A DNA stretch of 64,000 nucleotides from Bacillus sp. FJAT-27916 (GCF_001183965.1 NZ_LFZV01000001.1:1346438-1410437); one strand, 5' to 3'. Positions 49,381-58,109 are shown, numbered from the stretch's first letter. The notes: generated from the letters alone by a model not told the origin. Made by a program: numbers and translations.

Positions 49381-50046
49381 ATGATTAAGGCAATTATTTT
49401 TGATTTTGATGGATTAATCTTTGATACAGAAACATGTGAGCTGAAATCCTTCGAGGAGCTCTATGCAAAATACGGGGTGACATTCCCGAAAGAAGAATGG
49501 CTGAAGATTATCGGTACCATCTCGACATATGACCCGTATGCTTCATTGATGGCAGCTGTTCCGCACTTAAATATGAACGATCTCATGGCTGAACGTGAAA
49601 GCTTTTTTGAAAAAATCGTAGAGGGCGAGAGTGTGAGAGAGGGTGTAAAGGAATACATAGAGAGAGGGAAGGAGCTTGGGCTAAAAGTAGCCATCGCCTC
49701 CAGTTCGTCTAGAAGATGGATTGAAAAGTATCTTGGTGTCATCGGACTCGACATTTCTCTTTTTGATGTCATCTGTACATCAGATGACGTCAAAAATGTA
49801 AAACCAGATCCAGAGCTGTATGAAAAGGTATTAAGTCATTTTGACATTAAACCGGATGAGGCAATCGTTTTTGAGGATTCCGCAAATGGTTCGCTTGCTG
49901 CCATTCGTGCCAATATCCCATGTGTCATCGTACCGAATGAAGTCACAAAGGGATTAATCTTTGATGAACGAGTGGTCTTACGCTTAAATTCAAAGAAGGA
50001 TATGGAGCTTGATCGTGTAATCGAATTTATCAGCTCTCTCAAATAA
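49381..50046 (+). CDS. HAD-superfamily hydrolase (beta-phosphoglucomutase/YhcW group)
   Basis: 221 residues with motif I IIFDFDGLIFDTET (nucleophile Asp and acid/base Asp), a helical cap (residues ~18-85), motif II IASSSS, motif III lysine in NVKPDPELYEKVL and motif IV VFEDSANG. Closest in build to B. subtilis YhcW. It could be a sugar-phosphate mutase or phosphatase. I chose ATG 49381 after GAGGGGGAAG; the frame extends 42 codons back into the Nudix gene. Confidence 0.9.
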   Translation: MIKAIIFDFDGLIFDTETCELKSFEELYAKYGVTFPKEEWLKIIGTISTYDPYASLMAAVPHLNMNDLMAERESFFEKIVEGESVREGVKEYIERGKELGLKVAIASSSSRRWIEKYLGVIGLDISLFDVICTSDDVKNVKPDPELYEKVLSHFDIKPDEAIVFEDSANGSLAAIRANIPCVIVPNEVTKGLIFDERVVLRLNSKKDMELDRVIEFISSLK

Positions 50047-50050
50047 GCAA

Positions 50051-50081
50051 TAAGAGAGGTGGGAATTTCCCATCTCTCTTA
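50051..50081. terminator. Convergent terminator (HAD gene / GNAT gene)
   Basis: TAAGAGAGGTGGGAA and TTCCCATCTCTCTTA form a 15-bp palindrome with one G-T pair; its right edge is the stop codon of the leftward GNAT gene. Confidence 0.8.
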
Positions 50082-50480
50082 GCATTTACGCGGAATGATA
50101 TAGCCGTTTTCAATGCAATTGAAGCCAATTTTCGGATAATAGTCCATTGCAATGGGAGAGGCAAGCAAAATAAGGGCAGCTTCTTCGCCAATCTCCCTTT
50201 TCACTTCCTGTATCAGCTCCTTGCCGATGCCTTTATGCTGGTACTCTTGGTCCACTGCCAAGTCAGATAAATAGCAGCAGTAGCTATAATCCGTTAAGGC
50301 CCTGGCAACACCGACCAGACGCTCGTTATCCCAGGCTGTAATCAGAATATCAGCATGATGGAGCATCCTCTCAAGCCTTGGCTTATCCTCTACGGGTCTT
50401 CGTATGCCTGAAGCCTTGAATACCTCTGCCAGCTGCTCGGCGGTAATTCGTTCATTTTTTCGGTAATGAATCTCTCCCAT
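50079..50480 (-). CDS. GNAT N-acetyltransferase (small)
   Basis: 133 residues with LSDLAVDQEYQHKGIGKELI (motif QHKGIG) and a short C-terminus ASPIAMDYYPKIGFNCIENG. The N-terminus ITAEQLAEVFKASG and RLVGVARALTD match the YitI-like small GNAT group. Substrate unknown. AGGAGGTGC precedes ATG 50480. Confidence 0.88.
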   Translation of the reverse strand: MGEIHYRKNERITAEQLAEVFKASGIRRPVEDKPRLERMLHHADILITAWDNERLVGVARALTDYSYCCYLSDLAVDQEYQHKGIGKELIQEVKREIGEEAALILLASPIAMDYYPKIGFNCIENGYIIPRKC

Positions 50481-50557
50481 ATGGCACCTCCTGCCTTCAG
50501 ATAACCTACTATTTCGACAAAAATCAGCAGATATCCTGCTGACGAAGGGGTGAATAA

Positions 50558-51130
50558 TTGAAGATGTTTCAGAAAGAATTCTATCAACAGGAATGGTCTT
50601 ATGTCATTCGGCAGGCACGGAAAGAGGATGCAAAGGAATTAGCGGAAGTCAGGCTGAGGATTGATGGAGAAACCGTATATATGGACCGGGAACGAGGTGA
50701 AGATTATTTAGATTCCGAGGCATTCAGCCGCATCATAGAGCAAGATGACGAAAAGGAGAACCATTTGTTCCTAGTTGCAGAAGCAAAAGGGCAGATTGCC
50801 GGGTTCTCCCGCTGTATTGGGAATGATTTAAGGAGAAGCGCCCATAGAGCAGAATTTGGGGTATGCGTTCTTCAAGAATTCTGGGGACATGGCATAGGCA
50901 GACACTTACTTGAAGAGTCAATCAAATGGGCAGATGAAATTGGGCTTGAAAAAATCACGTTAACCGTCCTTAAAACAAACACAAAAGCGATCCATCTTTA
51001 TGAGGAAAACGGGTTCGAAGTGGAAGGAATCTTGAAGAAGGATAAGCGGTTATCTGATGGAACCTACTATGATACTCTCATTATGAGCAGATTCAAGGAG
51101 GAATTTCCATTATCTAAAGGGAATGTTTAA
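50558..51130 (+). CDS. GNAT N-acetyltransferase
   Basis: 190 residues; IRQARKEDAKELAEVRLRID start, LVAEAKGQIAGFSRCIGN, VLQEFWGHGIGRHLLEESI (motif WGHGIG) and TNTKAIHLYEENGFEVEG, the RimJ/RimL-like or SpeG-like C-terminal pattern. TTG start 50558, seven bases after GAAGGGG, also ATG 50564. A small membrane gene follows 27 bases later. Confidence 0.88.
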   Translation: MKMFQKEFYQQEWSYVIRQARKEDAKELAEVRLRIDGETVYMDRERGEDYLDSEAFSRIIEQDDEKENHLFLVAEAKGQIAGFSRCIGNDLRRSAHRAEFGVCVLQEFWGHGIGRHLLEESIKWADEIGLEKITLTVLKTNTKAIHLYEENGFEVEGILKKDKRLSDGTYYDTLIMSRFKEEFPLSKGNV

Positions 51131-51157
51131 TAGAGTCGAGCTGTATAGGAGAATATC

Positions 51158-51460
51158 ATGCGAATGTACCATACATTCATGCTTATTTTTATGACAATCT
51201 TTCTCTTAATCACCACAACCGGGTTCTGGGCTGGGATTCCACTATTTGTTTTATCCGAGTTCTTATATCAAACGAGGCTGTCTGGAATTGTTCCATTCGC
51301 TTTGACCAGCTTGAGTGTGGGCGTTTGCTTTTCTATCGTATGTATCTCGCTGCACCTATCAATAGCGGCAAGGAAGGAGCAAGCAACACTTCATGCCTTT
51401 TGGCAAATACAAGGCATCTCGATCTTGCTTGCGGGATTATTGTTTGGCCTTTTTTATTGA
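51158..51460 (+). CDS. Small membrane protein (100 aa)
   Basis: Three hydrophobic helices: residues 7-28 (FMLIFMTIFLLITTTGFWAG), 45-67 (VPFALTSLSVGVCFSIVCIS) and 84-99 (GISILLAGLLFGLF). TAGGAGA lies seven bases before the ATG. No family recognised. It is between a GNAT gene and another membrane gene in the same direction and may form a membrane pair with the latter. Confidence 0.65.
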   Translation: MRMYHTFMLIFMTIFLLITTTGFWAGIPLFVLSEFLYQTRLSGIVPFALTSLSVGVCFSIVCISLHLSIAARKEQATLHAFWQIQGISILLAGLLFGLFY

Positions 51461-51524
51461 TGGGCTTCTCTGTTCGGTGATGTAAGTGTTAGTGAGTGAA
51501 AGAAGGAAGATTGGGGAGAAATAC

Positions 51525-51947
51525 ATGTTAACGGTCAAAAATATCAGTATAGCAGCTTCTATCGTGCTTATCACAGCCATTGGCACTTCAGGCATTTATG
51601 AGTGGCTAACAGAGAAAACACTGAACCCTTCTGCCATCTTCTTTCTATCCCTAGGAATTGGCTTCTTATTTCAAGCGATGACGTGGGGAGAGATAGATGG
51701 AAAGCAAGAAGGGGAAAAGGATGAAAGGGAGAAATATATCACTCTCTTAAGCTCAAAAATCAGCTACTTCGTCTTATTAATCATGATGATTCTCATTTTA
51801 TTCATATCTGAAGGTTTCACAGCTATGAATGATTTGGAAAATATTCCTTTAGTCATTGTGATTGGACTAGCGTGGATTACTTTGCCGATTACTGAATTCA
51901 TTGTTTCAAAGAAATATAGACATCGTTTGAATGAAAAAATCGAATAA
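51525..51947 (+). CDS. Membrane protein (140 aa), unknown
   Basis: Four hydrophobic helices (about residues 9-25, 37-53, 83-102, 112-130) with a charged cytoplasmic loop containing EGEKDEREKYITLLSSK and a basic C-terminus. Similar small proteins with a DERE..I..KS(S/A) loop are frequent in Firmicutes (DUF2178-like shape), but I would not assign a family. ATG 51525 follows GGGGAG; earlier in-frame codons have no ribosome site. Confidence 0.65.
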   Translation: MLTVKNISIAASIVLITAIGTSGIYEWLTEKTLNPSAIFFLSLGIGFLFQAMTWGEIDGKQEGEKDEREKYITLLSSKISYFVLLIMMILILFISEGFTAMNDLENIPLVIVIGLAWITLPITEFIVSKKYRHRLNEKIE

Positions 51948-51950
51948 TAG

Positions 51951-51985
51951 AGGGCATTAATCGAGAAGGATTGATGTCCTTTTTC
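51951..51985 (+). terminator. Terminator; copy D of the dispersed hairpin family
   Basis: AGGGCATTAATC (51951-51962) pairs with GATTGATGTCCT (51969-51980) through G-T pairs, followed by T5. The left arm is identical to that of copy A at 3483-3494, linking the family to working terminators. Confidence 0.85.
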
Positions 51986-52067
51986 TTGTGGTCGACGGTT
52001 TGAGAAAAGGAATTCATGGAAGGGATGTAGAATAAGGTAATTTTACCATAGTGAGGAGGAATAAAGG

Positions 52068-52586
52068 ATGGATGTGAGATACCCAATCGGCTCGTTTCAA
52101 TATGATGGTGAGATGGATATGGAAGTGGTTAATAAGTGGGTCAAGGAGATTGAAGAACTGCCGCGTATGCTGCAGGATGCTGTAAAAGATTTAGATGACG
52201 AACAGCTTGATACGCCCTACCGTCTGGATGGATGGACGATTCGCCAGGTCATTCATCATCTCGCTGATAGTCATATGAATGCCTATATTCGCTTGAAGCT
52301 TGCATTAACAGAGGAAAGTCCTGTCGTTAAAACGTATGATGAAACGAAATGGGCTGAGTTGAATGATTATCAATTCTCTGTTGAAGGTTCTTTGCTGCTT
52401 TTGAAAGGGTTGCATAAACGCTGGGCTGAGCTGCTTCGTACTTTGAGTCAATCAGAAATGGAGAAGACATTCATTCATCCAGATTTAGGGGAAGTCTTGA
52501 CTTATCAAAATATCGGGATGTATGCGTGGCATGGGAAGCATCATCTTGCCCATATTACGTCCTTGCTTGAGCAGAAGGGTTGGTGA
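52068..52586 (+). CDS. DinB-fold bacillithiol transferase-like protein (YfiT/BstA type)
   Basis: 172-residue four-helix-bundle protein with family metal ligands in VIHHLADSHMNAY and YAWHGKHHLAHI, and the N-terminal YPIGSFQYDG characteristic of YfiT. In B. subtilis YfiT (BstA) is a bacillithiol S-transferase in xenobiotic detoxification. GAGGAGG precedes the ATG. The AKR gene starts directly after the TGA, so they are coupled. Confidence 0.88.
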   Translation: MDVRYPIGSFQYDGEMDMEVVNKWVKEIEELPRMLQDAVKDLDDEQLDTPYRLDGWTIRQVIHHLADSHMNAYIRLKLALTEESPVVKTYDETKWAELNDYQFSVEGSLLLLKGLHKRWAELLRTLSQSEMEKTFIHPDLGEVLTYQNIGMYAWHGKHHLAHITSLLEQKGW

Positions 52587-53606
52587 GTGATTGGGATGAT
52601 TCCAGGGTATGCACAGGTACAGGAAGCAGGTGCGTTTCTTAAAAGAAAGGGCGTCATGAGCAGAAAGGCAGGGTCGTTTTCCGTTTCGCCGCTGGCCATT
52701 GGCACGCATTTAGGGGAAATGAACAGGGTGGATTCGCTGCTTTATCAAGAGGCGATTCTTTGTGCTGTTGATAGAGGCATAAATATGGTGGATACGGCCT
52801 TGAATTATCGGGGGATGAGGTCGGAGCGGGATATTGGGGAATGTTTGACGGAGGCAGCAGCGGCTGGACACTTGAAGAGAGAAGAGATTGTCATTTCCAC
52901 GAAAGCAGGCATTCTTCCAGGAGATATTGATGCCGCGCTGGTGCCGAAGAATTATCTTCGTGAAGTCCTGCTGAAGAGAGAAATCATTCAACCGGATGAG
53001 ATTCAAGTCTTGAATCATTATAAGCATGTATTGAGCCCGTCTTATTTTGAGTTCGCGATTGGGGAGAGCCGGAAACATATGAATATCGAGACAATCGATC
53101 TCTATTTTGTGCACAATCCAGAGTATTCCTTGATTCCCCTTGGAGAAAGAGAATTTTACCGGCAGCTTACACGGTTGTTTGTGAAGCTGGAGGATGAGGC
53201 GGCACTCGGGCATATCAGGCATTATGGAATCGCCACGTGGGATGGGCTGATCAGTTCGCCTGAGGCAGTGGGCTATTTGTCACTTGAAAGAATCATCACT
53301 TGTGCGAGAGAAGCAGGGGGAGAAGAGCATCATTTTGTTTTCATCCAATTACCGCTGAACCCAGATAAACCTGAAGCACGGCAGTTTCAGAATCAGCGGG
53401 TAAAAGGAAGGTGGCTGACCGTGATAGAAGCTGCTCATGAATTAGGGATTCATGTTACCGTGAGCTCCCCATTGCAGGCAGGAGCCGTGCCGGAGAAAAA
53501 GCAAGCCTTGTCCACTGTCCTTCAAACAGAAGGTATTCTTGCTGCCATGGTCGGCATGAAAAGAAAGGAACATGTAGAAGAAAATATAGAGGCCATTCTA
53601 ATTTAA
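52587..53606 (+). CDS. Aldo/keto reductase
   Basis: 339 residues with an AKR barrel: SVSPLAIGTHLG, NMVDTALNYRGMRSERDIGE (catalytic Asp and Tyr), VISTKAG (Lys), IDLYFVHNPE (His) and the C-terminal VGMKRKEHVEENIEA NADP site. GTG 52587 follows AGAAGGG inside the previous gene; the IPGYA start fits related AKRs. Some AKRs of this group act on L-fuconate or rhamnose-derived compounds, but the substrate is unknown. The stop overlaps the convergent GNAT gene by nine bases. Confidence 0.88.
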   Translation: MIGMIPGYAQVQEAGAFLKRKGVMSRKAGSFSVSPLAIGTHLGEMNRVDSLLYQEAILCAVDRGINMVDTALNYRGMRSERDIGECLTEAAAAGHLKREEIVISTKAGILPGDIDAALVPKNYLREVLLKREIIQPDEIQVLNHYKHVLSPSYFEFAIGESRKHMNIETIDLYFVHNPEYSLIPLGEREFYRQLTRLFVKLEDEAALGHIRHYGIATWDGLISSPEAVGYLSLERIITCAREAGGEEHHFVFIQLPLNPDKPEARQFQNQRVKGRWLTVIEAAHELGIHVTVSSPLQAGAVPEKKQALSTVLQTEGILAAMVGMKRKEHVEENIEAILI

Positions 53607-54104
53607 TAATTTCTCGAAGGCTGACCGTTTCGTTCCATCCTCTACATAAATTACGCCGCAATGCGTATATCCGTTTTTCTTGATGACATGCTGCATAGGA
53701 GAATTATCTTCATGCGTGTCAATTTTGATACTTGGAAGACGGTAGTGCAGGCAGAGAAGTTCAATCTGCCTCATGACCTCATGAGAGAGGCCTTTGCCTT
53801 TATGATTTCGTGCTACAGCCAAACGGTGGATAACCGCATAATTCCCTGTGGAGAGCCAGTCACCCTCATAGATCCTTTCATACGTTTCTTCTCCGTCAAA
53901 GGAGACAGCAGCGGTTGCGATGATGTTCCCTTCTTCAAGGAAGACATACCCATAGCCGCAATCCATATCGTGAAGAATGACTTCCTTAGACGGGTATCCA
54001 TTCTGCCATTGGTCAATTCCGAGCTCCTTTAAGCTTTCTTGCGCATCCTTAATGATTTCCATGATTCGAGAAAGGTCAGCGTGTTCAGCTTTTCTACATT
54101 CCAT
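53598..54104 (-). CDS. GNAT N-acetyltransferase
   Basis: 168 residues; MECRKAEHADLSRIMEIIKD, AVIHRLAVARNHKGKGLSHEV (motif NHKGKGL, where the usual Gly is followed by Leu), IKIDTHEDNSPMQHVIKKNGY and a C-terminal YVEDGTKRSAFEKLL. Typical of the Firmicute GNATs with the DTH.DN motif. Its ATG lies inside the end of the DUF2809 gene; last of three overlapping leftward genes. Confidence 0.88.
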   Translation of the reverse strand: MECRKAEHADLSRIMEIIKDAQESLKELGIDQWQNGYPSKEVILHDMDCGYGYVFLEEGNIIATAAVSFDGEETYERIYEGDWLSTGNYAVIHRLAVARNHKGKGLSHEVMRQIELLCLHYRLPSIKIDTHEDNSPMQHVIKKNGYTHCGVIYVEDGTKRSAFEKLLN

Positions 54105-54498
54105 TTTTCTCCTCTTTTCTATCTTTGACTAACATCTGATCCAACACATAGGCAATGACCATTCCGGCTGTATAACGAATAAGATCAATCATCAAGAATC
54201 CTTTTCCGAGCACAAGCGCTCCGATGGTTGTGCTTCTGATAGCATTGATCCAATCTGCCTGATAAAGCTGACTGAATTCTATGGCAAAGCAAAAGCAAAG
54301 GCTGAGTATGACGGATAAGCCCGGTGCCCTGTTAGACAAGAGGAAACGGAAACCAAAATAAACCATCATCGCCCATATTGCATCACCGGCATGGTCTGCC
54401 AGAAAGCCCGGCAGTATGTCTCCGAGCCTTCTTGATAGGAGACCGAACACGATGGTGCCAAGGAAGCCCGATAGATAGTACAGCCTTTTACTCATCAT
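54094..54498 (-). CDS. DUF2809 family membrane protein
   Basis: Four membrane helices and the family motifs GLLSRRLGDILPGFLADHAGDAIWAMMVYFG (trimmed), CFCFAIEFSQLYQADWINAI and GALVLGKGFLMIDLIRYTAG. Function unknown. The likely ATG (54498) overlaps the upstream gene's TGA region, with GAG just before, indicating translational coupling. It also overlaps the GNAT start by 11 bases. Confidence 0.88.
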   Translation of the reverse strand: MMSKRLYYLSGFLGTIVFGLLSRRLGDILPGFLADHAGDAIWAMMVYFGFRFLLSNRAPGLSVILSLCFCFAIEFSQLYQADWINAIRSTTIGALVLGKGFLMIDLIRYTAGMVIAYVLDQMLVKDRKEEKNGM

Positions 54499-54500
54499 TA

Positions 54501-54965
54501 TCACTCTTTAATCATTTTTTGAAGCTCATTATACCATATGTGTCCGTTCTTGAGCTTTTCATACCGGTCATCATAGGCAAGAAATTCAAGGGCCTGCTTA
54601 ATGTCCTCTGGTCTTTTCTCGGAAAAGGCTTTCTCGACGGCTTTTGCGGTTTCCTTGTCATATAGATGCTCACGCCAGGCATGAATCAGAAACCAACCTG
54701 GCAGATATACAGCAAGCAGAAAAACAGGAGACTGATTGAATTCGATTCCGAGTAGACAGATAATCACCATAAAAGAAGACATAAAAAATGTATGAGGTCT
54801 AATTAATTCTGAAAATGGATCTTTTTGTCTATCTATGACTAGAAGGACTAGAAGTAAGGGCAGAGCAGCCCAGACAATAAATTCTCCGCTTGTATCACGA
54901 AAGAAATACGATAAGATGGTGCCGCAAAGTATAACGGAGAGGACAATGACCGCTATTCGCTTCAT
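54501..54965 (-). CDS. Membrane protein with short cytoplasmic tail (154 aa)
   Basis: Four hydrophobic helices (residues ~1-21, 28-46, 58-77, 80-97) followed by a charged helical tail (YDKETAKAVEKAFSEKRPED, ALEFLAYDDRYEKLKNG). No family recognised. ATG 54965 follows AAAGGAG; the frame continues ten codons further without a ribosome site. First of three overlapping genes (this, DUF2809, GNAT). Confidence 0.68.
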   Translation of the reverse strand: MKRIAVIVLSVILCGTILSYFFRDTSGEFIVWAALPLLLVLLVIDRQKDPFSELIRPHTFFMSSFMVIICLLGIEFNQSPVFLLAVYLPGWFLIHAWREHLYDKETAKAVEKAFSEKRPEDIKQALEFLAYDDRYEKLKNGHIWYNELQKMIKE

Positions 54966-55062
54966 AGAATCACTCCTTTCTATAAGACTATACAATCATT
55001 TTACCATTTAATGTTAGGGTTTGGGTGTGGGAACATACTTATTGTCAAAGGGAGGATGGAGG

Positions 55063-56004
55063 ATGAAAAATCTCATAAAAGAGACAAGTTATTTCACTTT
55101 GCATATATTAGCTGATGGAATCTATGCCGCTATGGCAAAGCCGGGACAAGGAGCGTGGAGTAATGCCGGCATCGTTGACTTAGGGGAAGAGGTGCTGGTG
55201 TTTGATTCACTCGGAACGCCTTCTGCCGGAATAGAGCTGAGAAGACAGGCTGAAGAGATAACAGGTAAGCCTGTCAAATATCTTGTGAACAGCCATTATC
55301 ACGGTGACCATGTGTTTGGCAATCAAGCCTTTAAGGATGTACCGATCATTGCGACCTCTGAGACGCTTAGATTAGGTCTTGAAAACCAAATGGGTGAACT
55401 TGAAAAGGAAGAGCAGGAGATGAGGGACTACCTGCTGCACCTAAAGAATCAGCAGATGAAAATAGTGGATGAAATCATGAAGGCAAGCTTCGTGAATCAA
55501 TATGAAGAGATAGCGAAATTATTGGAAGACCTGCCGATTTTGGAAATCATCCTTCCTACTTTCATTTTTGAGGAAAAGCTGATGATTAGAGGTACGAAGC
55601 GCCAGGTGGAAATCGTGTGTTACGGGGGAGGCCATACCCCGAGTGATACGTTCATGTACATACCCGATGTGAAAATCGCCTTCATGGGCGATTTGCTGAC
55701 GGAAAGACTGCATCTCCCTATTGTAGACCCGATTCAGCTTTAATCCATTTTGCAAAGCGTAAAACAACTGGAGATTGAGACCTTTGTGCCTGGACATGGA
55801 AACGCAGGCGATCAGTCTTTATGTGAGGATCTGCTTCATTATTTAAGCTTTTTAATGGAAAAGGCGAAGGAAGCACATGAAAAGAATGAAGATATGGAGA
55901 CGTTCCTTTCTCGATTGGAAATGCCTAAGGAATTTGCTGATTGGAAGGGCATAAATGGAATCAGGGCTAATTTAATGACGGCTTACCGTTGTGGCGAAAT
56001 ATAG
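55063..56004 (+). pseudogene. Metallo-beta-lactamase-fold hydrolase with an in-frame stop codon
   Basis: ATG 55063 (GGATGGAGG upstream) opens a subclass-B-like MBL protein with the metal motif VNSHYHGDHVFGNQ (HxHxDH) and YGGGHTPSDTFMY, reaching IVDPIQL, then TAA at 55741-55743. The same frame continues SILQSVKQLEIETFVPGHGN, which holds the third conserved His (PGHG), to 56004. So a ~313-residue hydrolase is split by one nonsense codon; the first part lacks the last metal ligand. The protein is probably inactive unless the codon is misread or the base is an error. Confidence 0.8.
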
Positions 56005-56243
56005 GAGTTCGGAAAGAATTTACTCGATATTTTAGAGGTTTTATTTAAGGGGTAACTAAATCTATAAGATAAGTACCACGCAAAAGGGAGAATATATTTC
56101 CAGGGAAATGTCAATGGGTGGTGCGGGCCTTCACACAAGGCGTGGGGCGTTATGGAAAAGAATGGTGCAGGTATGAAAATCACTGATTCTGGCAGAGGGA
56201 ATCGTTGAGAACAGAGGAGAGAAAAGATTTGAGGATAAAGAAA

Positions 56244-56275
56244 GAGCCGATTCGTTTAATAAGAATCGGCTCCTT
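56244..56275 (-). terminator. Terminator after tRNA-Lys
   Basis: GAGCCGATTC (56244-56253) pairs with GAATCGGCTC (56263-56272); on the minus strand it is followed by TTTCTTT. It lies 12 bases beyond the tRNA. Confidence 0.8.
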
Positions 56276-56284
56276 CTTTATGAA

Positions 56285-56357
56285 TGGGGTATGTAGGACT
56301 CGAACCTACGACCTGATGATTAAGAGTCAACTGCTCTACCAGCTAAGCTAATACCCC
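56285..56357 (-). tRNA. tRNA-Lys (anticodon CTT)
   Basis: The cloverleaf fits on the minus strand: acceptor GGGGTAT/ATACCCC with discriminator A, D-stem GCTT/GAGC, anticodon loop CTCTTAA (CTT, reading AAG) and T-arm GTAGG TTCGAAC CCTAC-type stem (GTAGGTTCGAACCTAC). One U-U mismatch lies in the anticodon stem. The CCA end is not encoded. It is a single gene with its own terminator. Confidence 0.93.
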
Positions 56358-56634
56358 GTTAGATTATGTATTTATTATATACATAGCGTAATAAGATTTG
56401 CAAAATAATTGCTTGTGTTAATTTTTAGAGCATTTGGAAGGATAAAGGGGTTGAAAATGAAGCGTTTTCACCGTGATAAACACCAAAAGGATATTATGCC
56501 TAAAAAATGTTTATAGCGTGATTTTTCGCTTCCATCATGATTATAGGGATTCTCTAAAGCAAAAAGGGAAATCGAGTTGGGGACGCTTTTTCCGATATAA
56601 ACCAATTCTAACTCAACAATAAAATGAATTATGC
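56358..56634. other. Gene-free stretch leading to an orphan terminator
   Basis: No protein gene is evident; the best frame is 19 codons (ATG 56458, MKRFHRDKHQKDIMPKKCL) behind AAGGGG. GAGTTGG (56574-56580) can pair with CCAA/AACTC near 56602-56615. A small RNA or small protein gene is possible because a strong terminator follows. Confidence 0.35.
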
Positions 56635-56671
56635 GGGCAAATTCGGTGAAAACTAGAATTTGCCCCTTTTT
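56635..56671 (+). terminator. Orphan rightward terminator
   Basis: GGGCAAATTC (56635-56644) pairs perfectly with GAATTTGCCC (56656-56665), then CTTTTT. No rightward gene lies between the MBL gene and here. Confidence 0.85.
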
Positions 56672-56713
56672 ATTATGAACGAATTATTACCTTCATTTAT
56701 TTCACTAATCGGG

Positions 56714-56742
56714 TTGATGAGACAAGATAAGAGGCATATAAT
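56714..56742 (+). promoter_or_regulatory. Sigma-A promoter of czrA-czcD
   Basis: TTGATG (56714-56719) and a perfect TATAAT (56737-56742) with 17-base spacing. Confidence 0.75.
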
Positions 56743-56744
56743 TT

Positions 56745-56768
56745 ATATATGAACACATACTCATATAT
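56745..56768 (+). promoter_or_regulatory. CzrA/ArsR-family operator
   Basis: ATATATGA-N8-TCATATAT is the 24-bp inverted repeat expected for SmtB/CzrA repressors, starting three bases after the -10 box so that bound repressor would block initiation. Confidence 0.8.
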
Positions 56769-56807
56769 TCACATATAAATAGTAGCAGGCTGGAGGTGTA
56801 ACTTATC

Positions 56808-57122
56808 TTGATGGAGGAAAATAAACCTTGTGGAGATTTGGATGAAGAAACATTATTTCTTGTGTCACAAACCTTTAAGGCGTTGAGTGATCCGACAAGA
56901 ATTCGTATCTTGAATTTGCTTTGTACAGAGGAACATTCCGTCACAGAAATTGCCGATCTTCTAAACTTAGGGCAATCAACCGTATCCCATCAATTGCGTT
57001 TTTTGAAGCAGCTCCGCTTAGTGAAATTCAGGAGAGAGGGCACGACATTATACTATTCTAAGGATGACGATCATATTATGCATCTTTTAATGCAGGCAAT
57101 CGAACATGCTGCCCATCATTAA
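56808..57122 (+). CDS. czrA: Zn/Co-responsive ArsR-family repressor CzrA
   Basis: Winged-helix repressor of 104 residues: [16 protein letters not shown], helix-turn-helix [20 protein letters not shown] and wing REGTTLYYS. The C-terminal alpha-5 metal site is complete: D..H in DDDHIMHLL and H..HH in AIEHAAHH, as in Zn-sensing CzrA. It should leave the operator at 56745 on binding Zn(II) or Co(II) and so induce czcD, 24 bases downstream. TTG start 56808 has GGAGG 11 bases ahead; ATG 56811 is in frame but further. Confidence 0.9.
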   Translation: MMEENKPCGDLDEETLFLVSQTFKALSDPTRIRILNLLCTEEHSVTEIADLLNLGQSTVSHQLRFLKQLRLVKFRREGTTLYYSKDDDHIMHLLMQAIEHAAHH

Positions 57123-57146
57123 AGAAACATCAAGGAGGAGATTTAC

Positions 57147-58103
57147 ATGGGACATGATCATGACCATTCACATGCACATACATCGAATAAAAAGGTGCTG
57201 CTAGTATCCTTTATCATTATAACGGCCTTTATGTTTGTGGAAGCGGTTGGAGGTTATTTGACGAATAGCTTGGCCCTTTTATCAGATGCGGGACATATGC
57301 TAAGTGATTCCGTATCACTTGGAATTGCCCTCCTTGCTTTTATGTTAGGGGAAAAGACACCAAGTCAAAGCAAGACATATGGGTATAAACGCTTTGAAAT
57401 ATTGGCCGCTGTTTTGAATGGGGTAACCCTCATCTTAATTGCCCTTTATATTTTTTATGAAGCGATTGAGCGGTTCGCCAATCCACCTGAGGTTGCGACT
57501 TCAGGCATGCTTGCGATTAGCATCATCGGATTATTGGTTAATATATTTGTTGCCTGGTTCATGATGAGAGGCGGAGGGACAGAAGAAAACTTGAATATGC
57601 GCGGAGCCTACCTGCATGTGCTTAGTGATATGCTTGGGTCGATAGGAGCAATTGCGGCGGCCCTTCTCATGATGTTCTTCGGCTGGGGCTGGGCGGATCC
57701 GCTTGCAAGTGTCATTGTGGCCGTGCTTGTGCTTCGCAGTGGGTATTATGTCACAAAATCCAGCTTGCACGTCTTAATGGAGGGGACACCAACGAATGTA
57801 GATGTTCAGAACGTCATCGAGACGATTGAAGGGAAGAAGGGCATCAAAGGGATTCATGACCTTCACGTCTGGTCCATCACGAGCGGATTTAACGCGATGT
57901 CCTGCCACGCAGTCGTAGACAGCAACTTAACCATTGCAGAAAGTGAAAAAATGCTCCAGGATATCGAGCATGACCTCGGTCATATCGGCATTCAGCATGT
58001 CACGATCCAGCTCGAAACCCCTGGTCATCTTCATGAGGATTCCCTTCTTTGCAAAGCGAAGGGGGAAGACGGACACGGCCATCATCACCATCATCATCAT
58101 TGA
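57147..58103 (+). CDS. czcD: Cation diffusion facilitator zinc exporter CzcD
   Basis: Expels Zn(II) (also Co, Cd) in exchange for protons or K+. 318 residues with His-rich ends (HDHDHSHAH at the start; eight His at the end), six membrane helices, the binding-site motifs LLSDAGHMLSDSVSLG (HxxxD) and AYLHVLSDMLGS, and a cytoplasmic domain DLHVWSITSGFNAMSCHAVV. Co-transcribed with czrA; GGAGGAG precedes the ATG. Terminator at 58110. Confidence 0.93.
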   Translation: MGHDHDHSHAHTSNKKVLLVSFIIITAFMFVEAVGGYLTNSLALLSDAGHMLSDSVSLGIALLAFMLGEKTPSQSKTYGYKRFEILAAVLNGVTLILIALYIFYEAIERFANPPEVATSGMLAISIIGLLVNIFVAWFMMRGGGTEENLNMRGAYLHVLSDMLGSIGAIAAALLMMFFGWGWADPLASVIVAVLVLRSGYYVTKSSLHVLMEGTPTNVDVQNVIETIEGKKGIKGIHDLHVWSITSGFNAMSCHAVVDSNLTIAESEKMLQDIEHDLGHIGIQHVTIQLETPGHLHEDSLLCKAKGEDGHGHHHHHHH

Positions 58104-58109
58104 GAAAAG

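Noticed and set aside
56005..56240. Further gene between the MBL pseudogene and tRNA-Lys
   Set aside because: No frame with a ribosome site and protein-like composition was found.
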